Part shown: positions 1 to 10,921 of the stretch, piece after piece | Layout: each line of letters begins with the position of its first letter | Numbering within the stretch: position 1 is the stretch's first letter | Origin: Codonopsis lanceolata | Taxonomy: Eukaryota; Streptophyta; Magnoliopsida; Asterales; Campanulaceae | Assembly: GCA_013146195.2 (NCBI GenBank) | Contig: CM028381.1 | Span: 55,507,573-55,571,572 of the forward strand | DNA: 64,000 nucleotides | Reading direction: 5' to 3' | Notes under the pieces: model-generated | Databases searched by the model: none | Told to the model about the DNA's origin: nothing | Seen by the model: the letters and a program-made list of their open reading frames with translations, nothing else | Program-made: the position numbers and the translations under genes

Positions 1-249
1 GCTCGGGAGCAATACACTTGTTTGATTTAATTGTGGTCGCAGTGAAGGGGGCCGCTTTGTTTGTGACGGTTGAGTGTATTCGGCCAGGTTGCGAAACCGA
101 AAAGACTTTTACAGTGGCAGTGCGAGTTCGATCATGATGAGGTGCGTGTTTTCGAGGCAGGCATTAATGGCGGGCTTGATCGGGTGCTTCGCAGCCGCCT
201 TTGTTTGAATTTGAGGGCGCGGATTTGGGCGCCTTTTCCCAATCACGCC

Positions 250-258
250 TATAAAAGG
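250..258 (+). promoter_or_regulatory. TATA box of gypsy-associated gene
   Basis: A clear TATAAAAGG motif lies about 180 bases before a consensus splice donor and 400 bases before the first ATG of the coding region at 653. The preceding 250 bases are comparatively GC-rich and include a CATTAATGGCGGGC block whose complement resembles part of the Tat LTR at 56,040. I infer that this is the promoter of the antisense-type ORF found in Tat-lineage elements; the element itself would then run on the minus strand. Confidence 0.55.
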
Positions 259-433
259 GGTGAAACCTAATAGGCTTCTTTTTCTTGCCCTCAAAACTTG
301 AACTCTCATATCTTGTTTTTCTTCTCGGTTTCTTCGGTGGTATCGTCTTAAGTTGATAAGCGATTCGCTTTACGGCAGTTCGATCATTACAATATTTCGG
401 CTTCCGGCAAACTGATCCCTATTCAACGCACAA

Positions 434-650
434 GTAAGTTTTCACCATCCTTCATTCATTTCTATTTCTATGTAAATTCTTTTTGAATTATCTGGCTCTG
501 GTTTTTCCTGTGTTCTTCAAATTCATGGTCTTCTGGGTAGATTCATAGGATTGTCAGTGTAGGCCTGGGTAGTTTGCAAGGAGATCAAGGAAAAATCTTA
601 TAATCATAAGTTTTTCGGGGATTAATCCACTATTGCTCGATCTGTTGTAG
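434..650 (+). other. Probable 5' UTR intron
   Basis: GTAAGTT at 434 is a strong donor, and the interval ends in a T-rich stretch closing with CTGTTGTAG at 650, immediately before GA-ATG (ATG at 653). The interval is T-rich and has no long ORF. Splicing would place the TATA-driven leader directly in front of the coding region. Evidence is splice-site sequence only. Confidence 0.5.
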
Positions 651-652
651 GA

Positions 653-2319
653 ATGTCTTCCCCTCTTCGTCTTTTTGATGACAGTTCTGACCATGAGCGA
701 GAGGCTTATGATTATGACCATGGTGCTCAAGAGCATCATTCATCCGTAGATTCTGAGAGAACGGGGTCCGACGTGTTGATTTTCGAGAGGAGGAATACCC
801 AGGAAGCAAGTAGTCACTCTTTCCCTGAAAGGGTTGTGAATGATATGACCACCGACCAGGATGAGGTGGTCGAGGCGAAGCTCGAGTGAGATGCCCAGCG
901 ATGAGGAAGTGGCTGGTCGGCCTAGAGCAGGTAGGAGACCTCGCAACGAGGACTACTTCAACTTGAGCTCGCTTGCTCACTGGGAGTCTATGGACTCAAT
1001 TGTTGAGGTGGGAAATTGGTTCGACTCAATCGATTTCCTGGGATTTCCTGATGATTATCGAGGTGTCCCTTACGAATCCGAGATGACTCGCCGAGATGAG
1101 GAGCAAGACCAAAAGAATGGTCTTTTTCTATGATTTCTTTCGGCCGGGATGCGTTTTCCACTAGATCCCTTTATTGTCGAGTTCTTAAGGGAGGCCAATG
1201 CCGTTCCGTGTGATCTCCAACTCACTACGATGCTGATTCTGATCGCCTTTAGTGCGACCTGCAGGCTAGTTGGGTTTGAACCAGAGATGACCATACTCCG
1301 AAAGCTTTTTCAATTTACTAAGGACAAGAAATCGGGTAGGATTATTGGCCGATCAAAAGCCGGAGCATTGAAGTTGTTTACTGAATTTCCCCACAAGGTT
1401 GACAAGTGGGATAAACGGATTATTGTAGTGGAATCCCGAGTTGGGTGCCCTTTGCTCCGGCCCCCACGTGATGAAACCTCCAAGTTACGATCGATACGCC
1501 CACTTTTACCGGGAGGATAGGTGTATGGCTATGTTAGGGAGCTCTAGGAGCGACCGAAAGCAGGTCAACAGTGGTTGGTTGATCGAAGTCAATCGTGCAA
1601 GATGCACGGCCTCATGCTCGGCCGGAATGTATCCAACCGCCGTGGAGGTGTGGATCCTTTGATTGTCATAACGCCTCGATCCAGCCTCCATCCTTTGGGG
1701 GACTTGTCATGGTCACAAGTTCCCCAAATGAGTGCGAAGTTATGCGGCCCGGGGATTGTACACCCGACTTGATTTTGAAGATGCCGATTTATTCTTTATT
1801 GTTGATTATGAATCTTATGTAAAATATCTCGACCTGGTGTCTAACCAAATTTCTTTGTGTTGACAAGGTGAAAGACATATCGAGGCAAAGGAAGATCGAG
1901 TTCAAGGCGAGGTATGTTGCTCGCCATGGCGAGCCGACGCGAAGCAGCCTCGCCTCTCAATCTCTTACCCAAGGCCCCTTTCCGAAGGAGCAAAAATCAT
2001 CTCGTGCTCCCCGGTTCCTCAACCGAACCGAGGTCTCCTCGAGACGGCGCCGACCACCGAGCACTCTTCTCGAAGAGACCAATTGTGCCCGATTCCCGAG
2101 AGAGGTGAGCACCCGACACTAACAGGGGGTAGCGAACCCCAAGAAACAATTCAAGCAGGGCCGATCCGCACCTCTTCTGCCCTTCCCACGCCTCCCGCCA
2201 CTGGCTTCCTCCTCCCCTCGTCATGAAGAGCCATCCCGGGAGTTTCCCCTAGTTGGCCGAGAGCCAATTTTGTGGCGCCCAGATCTCGAGGGGTTAGGCC
2301 CTCAGGAACGAAGCTCATT
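653..2319 (+). pseudogene. Gypsy-associated ORF, PF04195-type, broken and interrupted
   Basis: The reading frame is open in pieces: 653-889 (acidic, Ser/His/Glu-rich N-terminus), 861-1133, and 1149-1520. The core motif MRFPLDPFIVEFL near 1,150, followed by a hydrophobic helix and a conserved Cys-Arg-Leu-x-Gly-Phe, matches the N-terminal domain of 'putative gypsy type transposon' proteins (PF04195). In Tat-lineage elements such proteins are encoded antisense between integrase and the 3' LTR. Frame changes fall near 870 and 1,140, and stops follow 1,520. The tail at 1,868-2,310 is Ser/Arg/Pro-rich and probably its low-complexity C-terminus. It is cut at 2,319 by an LTR. The protein's function is unknown. 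A similar relic lies on the minus strand at 60,942-61,393. Confidence 0.5.
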
Positions 2320-3833
2320 TGTGAGACCCCAAACCCTTTACTTGCATTACTTGTTCTATGCCTTGATAACTTGTGTATATTATGTCTTAACATGATTAGA
2401 TATCTCTTTTAGTCCATGCTTGACTCGTATTAGCATTATTTCATTCCTTGTCGCTGATTTCCTTTCATGTTTAGCAAGATACCTTCCCGTTATGCCTCGC
2501 GTGTTGCCCTAGCCTGATTTGCACTCAACCGAGACTCGTTAGGGTTCTATTGTCTTTCATAGATGACCTAGAACACTCGCCTTGATCATAGTAAGCTTGT
2601 TGGGAAGTTTAGAAACCTTCTTGCCTTGTTTTGCCTTAGCGATTTCACCCTTCTCCTCGCTTTTGCTGCATTTCGACGTGTGAATTGTTCCTTGAGTTCC
2701 TCGGACTTGTATTCAAGTCATAACCATGATTAAACAAGCCTATTCCATGCCCATGTTACCCTAGTTATATTGGCCTTTGATCCGGGTTTGATTCGTCAAC
2801 CAACCGTCGCTTGACTCGAGCCTTGTCCTACCTTGTTCCGGGTGACGTTCGGGTGTGTTTCGGGCATGTTTTGAGTTGTATTAGACCCTAGAATGGTTGC
2901 CCATGAGCTTGGGACCATTTAGGACTTGTTTAGGTCTAGTTTTGGAGCTCCAGAAGTTCAGGCGGCCGCATGGCTCGATCGAGGCGCGCGCATCAAGTTC
3001 TGAGAGCAAATGAAAAAATGGCAAACCTCCCAGTAGTTGAGGCGGCCGCATGGCCCCTCATGAGGCGCCCGCCTCACTCCCCTCCCGGCTTCTACGGAAT
3101 TTTCATCTTCTAATCTTTTGTGGTGTCATTAGCCACTTAAACCCCCTTGCTTATTGACCCTAATCCAACCTATTTAACCCTAATCAACCTAGATTAGACC
3201 TAATCTCAAGCTCTCTCCTCTTGACACTTGGAATTCCACTAAAACCATGCAACATATATTAAGCTTCCTTTGTTGACTTTGCTTAATCCTTCCATTATTT
3301 GATTTCTTCTCTCTCCCTCCTGCCATGGTTGTGTGTGTGGAGACGTGGTGAGATTGGTGCGTGTGATTGCCCTGAGTGAGCTCCCGACTCCGTTTGCCGA
3401 GCCGAGGCCGACCACCGGTGTGAAGCTACCGACGAGGAGAGATCGTTTCTACCCGATTACTTTGTGCTTCAACTTTCCTTTTCTTTTGGTGAAAGTAAGC
3501 TATTGATTTCCCCTTAGGTTGCATGATTAGACTTGCCATGTTTTCCCCTTGTCTATTGATTCCCCATGCTTTTCCATGCCATGCCATAATCTAGATTGAA
3601 TGGATCCTTTGAGATTTTGATTATGTGTCCATCTTGTTGATTGAGACCTATACCTAGAATTAAGTATGCTCTATGCTTCTTTAGGAGCAATTAATGTTCT
3701 TGAACTTATATGTTTTGATGACCCTTGGGAATTTTGAATTCTAGGGTTTCCCCACTTTTGTATTTATGATCTTAATGAATTGATCCTAGACTCCAGAACA
3801 AATTGTGTTCCATGATCCCCTACGAATCAATAA
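2320..3833 (+). mobile_element. LTR of a large Gypsy element (Tekay/Del-like), 3' end in gap
   Basis: The sequence switches abruptly at TGTGAGACCCC, a start typical of long chromovirus-type LTRs. The body has no ORF above 60 residues, contains a GC-rich 80-bp duplication at 2,950-3,080, and a leader-like segment at 3,300-3,490 with a possible donor (GTGAAAGTAAG). It runs into the gap, so its 3' end, primer site and target duplication cannot be seen. Lineage is a guess from the terminal bases and the absence of coding sequence. Confidence 0.45.
2950..3080 (+). repeat. 80-bp GC-rich direct repeat in LTR
   Basis: AGTTCAGGCGGCCGCATGGC at 2,955 and AGTTGAGGCGGCCGCATGGC at 3,035 are 80 bp apart. 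Both contain a NotI site (GCGGCCGC at 2,962 and 3,042) and are followed by a GAGGCGC tract. CpG density is high for this AT-rich window. Confidence 0.8.
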
Positions 3834-3933
3834 NNNNNNNNNNNNNNNNNNNNNNNNNNNNNNNNNNNNNNNNNNNNNNNNNNNNNNNNNNNNNNNNNNN
3901 NNNNNNNNNNNNNNNNNNNNNNNNNNNNNNNNN
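3834..3933. other. Assembly gap, 100 N
   Basis: Exactly 100 N, the usual placeholder for a gap of unknown size. It falls inside an LTR, so internal parts of that element may be missing. Confidence 0.99.
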
Positions 3934-5005
3934 ACGTTAGCTAGAAACTTATATAAATTTTAAAAGTATTTAGGTAAAAAAAATCGTTTAATATTAGTAA
4001 CAATATAAAAAAATTATAACAATAGAAGAGATTAACAATCTAATTATAATGTCTAAAAGTTATATTATTATTACAAAATATATATATCTCACATTATACT
4101 CCGTGCAAACAACAAACAAAATAACTAGTACTCAAAATTTCACGTTACCCAAATTTCTCAATTGATTCCATCCAAATTATTATTACTTTAATAAACAACA
4201 ATTATCACTCCAATTATAATCAATCTAGCCCAAAAAAATCTCAAGCACTTGTCATATAGATAAAGAGCTTCTCACTCTCTAACCTAAAAACCCCACCCCC
4301 ACTCACTCTAACCTATATACACATCGCCTCACTCTCACTTTTACTCAATTAAGTCGCCTAAAAGGTCACCTTTCTTAGTTTTATAGCATTAAACCTAGGA
4401 AATTCCTTCGGTGAACATGAGACAATGATTCTTCATCTCTTCAAACCCTTCGTTTCAAAAAATTCATCCGCCGACTTCAACCAAAAAAATAAAATCGATA
4501 AAACTATTAGCAGTGAGCGTTAGATTTTTTTAAAAGTATTCAACTTTGTATTTAGATTTTTAAAAAATCTTAGAGCTTAATTTTACTTAGTGAATGGAAA
4601 AAAACTTATAATAAGATCCAAGTATTTATGCTTCTTTACCTAATTATTTTTAAAATACATTTAAATAAGTCAAAACTTTTTATATTTTCAAGATTTAACG
4701 TTATACTCGAATTTTTTATATTTTGAGTATAGAAAAAATATAGATTTCGAATTTTTAGATTTGTATTTTGAAGATCTTTTTTAAACATTTTTATAATTAA
4801 AATACATCTATTTTAAATCACTTGTATCTAATGTAGTTGTTCACTTCAAAATTGGCCTCTTTGTAGTCACTAATTTATTTTTTTTCGTCTCTACATTTCA
4901 AATTCCTTTGATTTAATTAGATTTTATTTATAAATGTTCATTATTCTGATTTGATAAAACCAAAATTGAGAAATTTGTAGTCACATTGCATATTAATAAA
5001 TAAAT

Positions 5006-5070
<65 letters not shown>

Positions 5071-6122
5071 TTACCAATAAATCAGATCGCTTGAAGATCA
5101 TTAAATTGTATTAAATTTATCACATACACTTGAACATGAAGTTTATTAAATTATCGTAATTTATTCCTACATCATTTAATCCTAGACATTGCATATGTTT
5201 AAGCTATTTATTGATTACAAAGGTATACTGAAATTTAATAATTTCGCATATATAATCTTTCGTTTATTGTAACTCCATGATCTCTAAAAAAAAAAGAAGG
5301 ACCAAGTACATGAGATCCTAAGCAATCGAAATAAAAAGAATATAGCAAGTATTATTACAAGTTGGAAAGATACATTTACATTGTAAAATATATATTTTGC
5401 ACGAAAACCGTTGAGTTATTCAGCTACCTTGGCCCTACTGATGTCTCTAAGCAAAATAAGAGAATGAGTCATTTTATATAGATTTCTTTTATATTAGTGT
5501 GTTATCCTTAGTTATTTTTAGCAATGATGTTCAACAAACAAAATTGTAACAAATTTATAGTGATTTTATCTTTGAAAATCGCCGAGAAGAGAAAGCTAAG
5601 GAAGTGTCTAACTCCCTGACATCCAATTACAATTAAAAAAATTAATCTTCAATGATAATTCATGTAATTGTTTTGATAATTTATTCATTTATCATTCAAT
5701 TGATAAGCGATTATTAAATTCAACAATTAAATAAATAATTATTTATTAGCTTATTAAAATTTCAATACGTTAAAAAATCATAACTATTTTTTATATTGTC
5801 TGATATGAATAAAGTTAAAAATAATTTGGTATATATAGTTATTAGTTGTCTCAAGTCAAATAACATATGTAAAAATTTTTCGGATTTATTTATCTAATTA
5901 TTTTTATTATAAATTCGCTTTCATTTTCTAATGCATTAATGACACATATACAATATAGAAATATTATCATTTTTGAAGAGTATATTTTGACTAGAACTTC
6001 GAAAAAATCACAATTTCTCGCTTTTATATATGTATAGATTGTAAATGAAACAAAAATTAGGTTACTTATACAATTTAGGATTGACCGATACTTTTGGCTA
6101 ATTATATTTTTGGCCAATATAA
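3934..6122. other. AT-rich intergenic DNA, no gene seen
   Basis: No coding region is supported. A pyrimidine-rich stretch at 4,260-4,500 looks leader-like but leads to no ORF. A (TA)n tract occupies 5,010-5,067. The minus-strand ORF at 5,890-6,117 is AT-rich composition without recognisable domains. Confidence 0.6.
5010..5067. repeat. (TA)n microsatellite
   Basis: About 29 uninterrupted TA units. Confidence 0.95.
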
Positions 6123-6394
6123 TCTATATATATAATGACAAGGGTGAATTTTCCTCCAAATCTAACTTTTAATTATTAACTTTGATACCATTTCACTTTT
6201 TCTCTCTCTTACCTTCTCTTTCTCTGGTTGTAATTCTCTTTCTCTCTTAGTCTCCTTCATATTTTCTCTCGTCATCACCAGTCTCTCTTTTAAATATGTT
6301 TAAATATTTTTCTCTTTAAACATAAAAAATAGTAACTAAAACAAAAATAATAATTCCGAATTCGAAACAAAAAATATAAGAAGTTAGTAAAATA

Positions 6395-6398
<4 letters not shown>

Positions 6399-6485
<87 letters not shown>
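6399..6485. repeat. (TA)n microsatellite at second Helitron 5' end
   Basis: About 43 TA units, directly before a second copy of the Helitron 5' sequence (AATGATAAGTGAATTTTTCC). It probably expanded from the short TATATATA that follows the Helitron's terminal TC. Confidence 0.9.
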
Positions 6486-6487
<2 letters not shown>

Positions 6488-6719
6488 GATAAGTGAATTT
6501 TTCCTCCAAATCTCACTTTTGAATTATTAACTTTTGAGTTACCAATTTTACTCTTTTCTCTCTACCTGCTTCTTCTCTTACTGTATTTGTCTTTCTCCCT
6601 TAAATAGTCTCCATATTTTATCTCTCATCACCACCATCTCTTCTTCTTTAAATATGTTTAAAATGTTTCTCTCTTTAAACATAAAATAGTAACTAAAACA
6701 AAATAATAATTAAGTCAAA

Positions 6720-7480
6720 AAAAAAAGGAGTTAGTGAAATAAAAATAATTTATGAAACAAACAACTATAAAAATAAAAGTTACGAATCACAAAACAAAAA
6801 TAATTTAATTTGGAGGTTAGTAAAATAAAATAATTTACGGAAAAAAAGTTTAAAACAAATTCTTAAAAATATATATGTAAAAAAATATGTTAGTAAAATA
6901 ACAATATTTGATGGAACAAAAATAATAGTTACAAAGTCAATAAAAAAAATTAAACTAAGGTTACTAAAAGAATAAAAATAATTTACGGAACAAAATTTAA
7001 AAAAAAAATTCTTAAAAATAGCTATGTAAACAAAAAATACATTAGTTAAATAAAAATATTTGATGGAATAAAAATAATAGTTACTGAGTCAATAAAACAA
7101 AAATAATTTAAACGATGTTAGTAAAATTATAAAAATAATTTATGGAACAAAAAATTTAAAACAAATTCTTAAAAATAGTTAGGTAAAACAAAAATACGTT
7201 AGTAAAATAAAAATATTTGATGGAGCAAAAGAATAGTTCTACAGAGTCAATAAAGCAAAAACAATCTAAACTAAGGTTAGTAAAATAATAATAAAAAATT
7301 ACGGAACAATTTTTTTCCGTAAAACTAATTCTTAAAAATAAAACAAAAATAATAGTTACGAAGTCAATAAAACAAAAAATATATAATGGAAGTTATTAAA
7401 ATTAAAATAATTTACAAAACAAAAATATTTGTTAACAGTAAAAAAATAATTTCGTTATTTTAATTTTTAGCTTATTTTTT
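6720..7480 (+). repeat. 154-bp degenerate minisatellite inside Helitron
   Basis: ATATTTGATGGA recurs at about 6,903, 7,056 and 7,212, spacing 153 and 156. Each unit also has a GTTAG-TAAAATAAAAATA block and a TTTACGGAACAAA block. Roughly four units are present here, against about one and a third in the relative at 52,900-53,220. Confidence 0.75.
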
Positions 7481-7529
7481 CTCATAAATTTATTTATTCA
7501 TAAAATAAAAATATAATTTAATAAAAGTA

Positions 7530-7960
7530 ATCATTCAAAAGGAAGAACTTATTTAAGTTCACATTCTATTTGAAGGCGGAAAAAAATTAAGTTTGCTCCA
7601 AAAACATTCATTGTAGAGTTTTTGAATAGTATAAAATGTTTGGAGTTGTCGGGCCATGAATTGATACTTAAAATTAGTTAAGAATGATATTGTAAAACAT
7701 TCGACCACCACGCTATGGATTGTGCAATGAAACAAAATAATCATCATAAATCTTAGGGATTACATTGTTGAAACAAATTTTTGAAAGGAAGTAAAGTTGG
7801 AGAAAATGTTTTTATCCCAAGATTGTCATTAACTTATCCGATGTAAGACTGTCTCTTCAAGCCGCAGAAGATAATTTACATTGTGGGTATCATATGCAAT
7901 GACAATCAACAAAGTTTCAAAGTCAATAATCAGACGCGATCTCTTTAGAAAGAAAAAAAT
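7530..7960 (+). pseudogene. Helitron helicase (Pif1-like) C-terminal relic
   Basis: This stretch aligns by eye with the better-preserved copy at 53,330-53,700. The segment corresponding to the helicase region with a Leu-Asn-Ser-Ile-Lys-Cys motif is at about 7,610-7,700, and the ATGACAATCAACAAAG run at 7,898 corresponds to the Met-Thr-Ile-Asn-Lys-Ser motif of Helitron Pif1 helicases. Frameshifts and stops are frequent. No Rep (HUH) domain is present. It marks descent from an autonomous Helitron and cannot be functional. Confidence 0.6.
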
Positions 7961-8408
7961 TCAAGATTTAGTCATGACGCTTATATGTCGTAATTTCTAG
8001 AAGAAGTTATTTTTGGTTTGGAAGATATTGATACGCGTGAAGCATTTAAAAACCAACTAATAAGACAACAAATGTTGTGTATAAAAATATTTTTTTTAGA
8101 ATCTATAATGATTAGTGATACGCTTATATGTAATTGTTAATAAATTAATCCTACTTATTTTGTTTATATACAATTTTATTGACGTGCGTTTAACGCACGG
8201 GTTAAAAAACTAGTTATATAATAACAACCGAGTCCTCTCTCGAGTAATTACACATTTTTCACCGGATCAGACTCGAAGTTTCCTACTCATTTTCCTCATT
8301 CCCTCTCCGAGTAACTTCCGAGTCAACTCACGCCGCTCCGTTTCGGCAACGTTCTCTGATAGTCTCTCGCAAAGGATCTCTGATCTTCGCAAGAACTAGT
8401 CTCACGCC

Positions 8409-8705
8409 TCAGCTCGGACCCCAGCAGTTCATGTACATCACGTGTTGGAGAGACTCGTCTGCGTGTTTCCTTCTATCGTCTCCACCATTTACGAGGAATC
8501 CTCCGGCGTCGGAGCCTAACATACCCGAAATCGGTCGAAGCTCAGCCGGATCGACTCCGGGCCCGGAGGTGGTAGAAGAGGAAGAGAACATCTTCCTGCC
8601 ACGCTGCAAGGATCTGAAACCTGACTTCAGCTTAAGACCCTGGTCGGTGTGGCCATTAACGACGGCAACACCTGCAGCCATACATACGCGGAGGAGATTA
8701 CTCAT
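8409..8705 (-). CDS. Wound-induced (WIP/DUF3774-type) small protein
   Basis: This intact 98-codon single-exon ORF starts MSNLLRVCMAAGVAVVNGH and ends with ADESLQHVMYMNCWGPS before the stop. The C-terminal Ser-Leu-x-x-Val-Met-Tyr-x-x-Cys-Trp-Gly-Pro signature, a DQGLK segment with a following Leu-Arg/Ser-Leu-Gln region, and a Ser-rich centre are the hallmarks of plant wound-responsive DUF3774 (PF12609) proteins, usually 80-110 residues. Their molecular role is poorly known; transcripts are wound-induced. The N-terminus is weakly hydrophobic and could be targeting sequence. The first ATG is chosen because it fits family length and lies about 65 bases downstream of the expected transcription start. 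The local GC content is well above its surroundings. A Helitron ends 195 bases beyond the stop codon. This is the only confident host gene in the window. Confidence 0.85.
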   Translation of the reverse strand: MSNLLRVCMAAGVAVVNGHTDQGLKLKSGFRSLQRGRKMFSSSSTTSGPGVDPAELRPISGMLGSDAGGFLVNGGDDRRKHADESLQHVMYMNCWGPS

Positions 8706-8798
8706 CTTCTTTATCTTTAGAATTAATTTGCAGTTGAAATTGGGATTGGATATTATATATGATTTGCTTTGATTGCTAGGAGACGGGGAAAGGGGGTG

Positions 8799-8806
8799 TA
8801 TTTATA
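8799..8806 (-). promoter_or_regulatory. TATA box of the WIP gene
   Basis: TATAAATA on the minus strand, about 94 bases upstream of the ATG, in the context CCCTC-TATAAATA-CACCCCC. This predicts transcription starting near 8,770 and a 5' UTR of about 65 nt. I see no unambiguous upstream element. Confidence 0.7.
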
Positions 8807-9874
8807 GAGGGAAGTTATTTGAGGAGGGATGGGTTGAAAGGCTGTTTGTTTTTGGAGGTAACAGAAAACCAGGTTAAGGTAGTAAAATTTCCAAAGAAAG
8901 CAATCTTGAAAACAACTCCAATATTATCCCAATTATATTCCCCATCAATGAGTTGGTGTACGGATTTTGATGTTTTTGGATTTTTATTGGTTTGGACCAT
9001 TGGAATTTGGATAGATGTATTCTAGTGGCAAACTGCACAAATGGACCATCTAATTTTGATACATTTTTTTTAAATTCGACAATCGAAAATTTGAAATTAT
9101 TATTTGGGCGAACACTCTCAAATGCAAATGTTGATCCTACCATCCCAAAATTGTAAAATAATTAATTTAAATGTTAATATTAATACTATAATATTTAATT
9201 TTTTTAATTTTTTTTTGTCCATGTAGCTCATAAACTAAAGTAGAAAGAAAAAAAGGGCAAACTGGTAAAGTGTTGTAAAAAACCAAAATTACAAACAAAT
9301 TATTTGGGGACATACAAAAAAAAAAACGTAGAACAATAATTTTGGGATAGAAGGAGTACAACGAACGAACCAATGAACCGCAACGGCAACAAAATTGATG
9401 TGGTACATTTTAGAAGAGTGTAATGGGTTCGGTTTAGGCTAAAATCATGAGCCGAATTGCCTTACATAGGTTCCATTTTTTTTTTTCAAAATGAAACTGT
9501 AAATAGTTATTTTAATTCGATTCGATTTTGTTTTCGCAAAAGCAATGAAAGATGATTTTACGAGTATTTTATGTAATATGAATCCTCTTGATCCCATCTA
9601 CCGCGTGTTGGTGGACTGAGCTGTGAGATAGTGAAATTTTGTTTTACAACTTATGATATTTAAGACGGTCTTTTAAGATCTCTACTCTTTGGTTTTAAGT
9701 TCAAATAAAAATTTATCCATCAGATTAATTATTATGCTATTTAATACTAACTTCGCCTAAATTAAATGTCGTTTCAGAAATTTGCATACAAATTAAAGAA
9801 TGTCACAAAAGATTAATACATCCTTATTTAAGTTCATTTATTGTAGTTTAGTCGCACTATATTTTTTTTATGTT
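8807..9874. other. WIP upstream region and intergenic DNA
   Basis: This holds the WIP upstream region and then AT-rich DNA without a supported gene. GGGATAGAAGGAGTA at 9,345-9,359 looks like a Stowaway-type terminus without a visible partner. A segment around 9,600-9,700, containing AAGACGGTCTT at 9,662, belongs to a dispersed repeat also seen at 13,620 and 54,955. Confidence 0.5.
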
Positions 9875-9882
9875 CTCCCAAC

Positions 9883-10693
9883 TAGGGGTATGCACGGACC
9901 CTAAGTCCGCGGGCATTGGCAATGCCCAGTATGGGCCCATCAAGCAGCGGACATTAGATTTAAAAGCCCAAGATTATTGATCGGCCCAGGCGTTAGTGGA
10001 CCGGGCTTCGACGGGCATTGGCACGGGCACGGCATTGTTTATGTTTTTAAATAATTTTACTGTTTTCTCATTCAAACTTTGGCTCTCATCTTTCAACCTA
10101 TCAATTCATTGTCATGAACTTTTTTTTTTCAAACTATTATACTTGCAAATTTGAAATAAAACACAGTTGAAGTGAAAGAAAAGGAAGAGAAGCAACTAAG
10201 TTAAAATATAAATTCAGTATGTAGAAAACGAATTCATATAACTCGACATTACCGATGTCAAATTTTAATCTTGCATGTGATGAGATTGAGAATAGAATAT
10301 CAATAGATGTATAGATGATTGAGTAATTAATTATTAAAATAATAGGGTTTGACTTTTAGGTTTTTATTTTTAACAATAGCTTTATTAGTTGAAGTGTATT
10401 ATACTATTACTATATTTATAGATTATAATTTATAACTTATAATATATAAATATGGTAATAGTACAATACACATAAATTAAATATATAGGATTTAGTCAAA
10501 GATCTATAATTAAAAAAATTTAAAAAGTTATCATAGAAAAGGACTGCATAATAGGAGCAGTTGAAGGCCCAGTAGAGCCCGAGACCACATGCATTTGACT
10601 CATCTAAAGCCTAGTACTATGTAGTGCCCATGGGCACGGCTCCACGGGCTTGCACCGGGCTTGATGGGCATTGACGGGCCCTGCTCACCCCTA
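9883..10693. mobile_element. Non-autonomous hAT element with 8-bp target duplication
   Basis: The ends are imperfect inverted repeats: TAGGGGTATGCACGG on the left, and CCTGCTCACCCCTA on the right, which reads TAGGGGTGAGCAGG in reverse. Flanking CTCCCAAC at 9,875-9,882 and 10,694-10,701 is a perfect 8-bp duplication, diagnostic of hAT. About 140 bases at each end are GC-rich and carry repeated GGGCATTGG and GGGCAC motifs in both orientations, likely transposase-binding subterminal repeats. The 500-base centre is AT-rich and has no coding capacity. Confidence 0.92.
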
Positions 10694-10921
10694 CTCCCAA
10701 CAACCATCTTTAACCGTATTTAACTTGAGCATAGTGAATAAGGGTAGTTTTGGTAAAATATGGACAAATGTTTTTGAAATCCTATAATGACAATTTTTTT
10801 GAGAATTTTTTTTTCTTTCGAAAACGACATTTATTTTGAGACGGAAGTAGTAAGTGCTTGTAATATCGATAAATTAAACATTACAAAAATAACATTAATA
10901 GCTTTATATAATGTATAATTA

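Larger units (their letters stand above)
6123..8213 (+). mobile_element. Helitron, family A, with duplicated 5' end
   Basis: The element starts with TCTATATATATAATGACA after a host A and ends in CTAG before a host T. The 3' hairpin GTGCGT-TTA-ACGCAC lies 11 bases before CTAG. This TC...hairpin...CTRR structure, with insertion between A and T, is the Helitron signature. The first 270 bases are repeated from about 6,485, after a (TA)n tract, so a partial copy precedes a fuller one. The body contains a 154-bp minisatellite and a decayed Pif1-helicase segment. A related element ends at 53,953. It is non-autonomous. Confidence 0.85.

Noticed and set aside
6316..6516. Minus-strand ORF of repeated Ile-Tyr
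   Set aside because: It is the translation of a (TA)n microsatellite.
8431..8772. Plus-strand 113-codon ORF
   Set aside because: It is antisense to the WIP gene, whose family C-terminus and TATA box identify the real strand.
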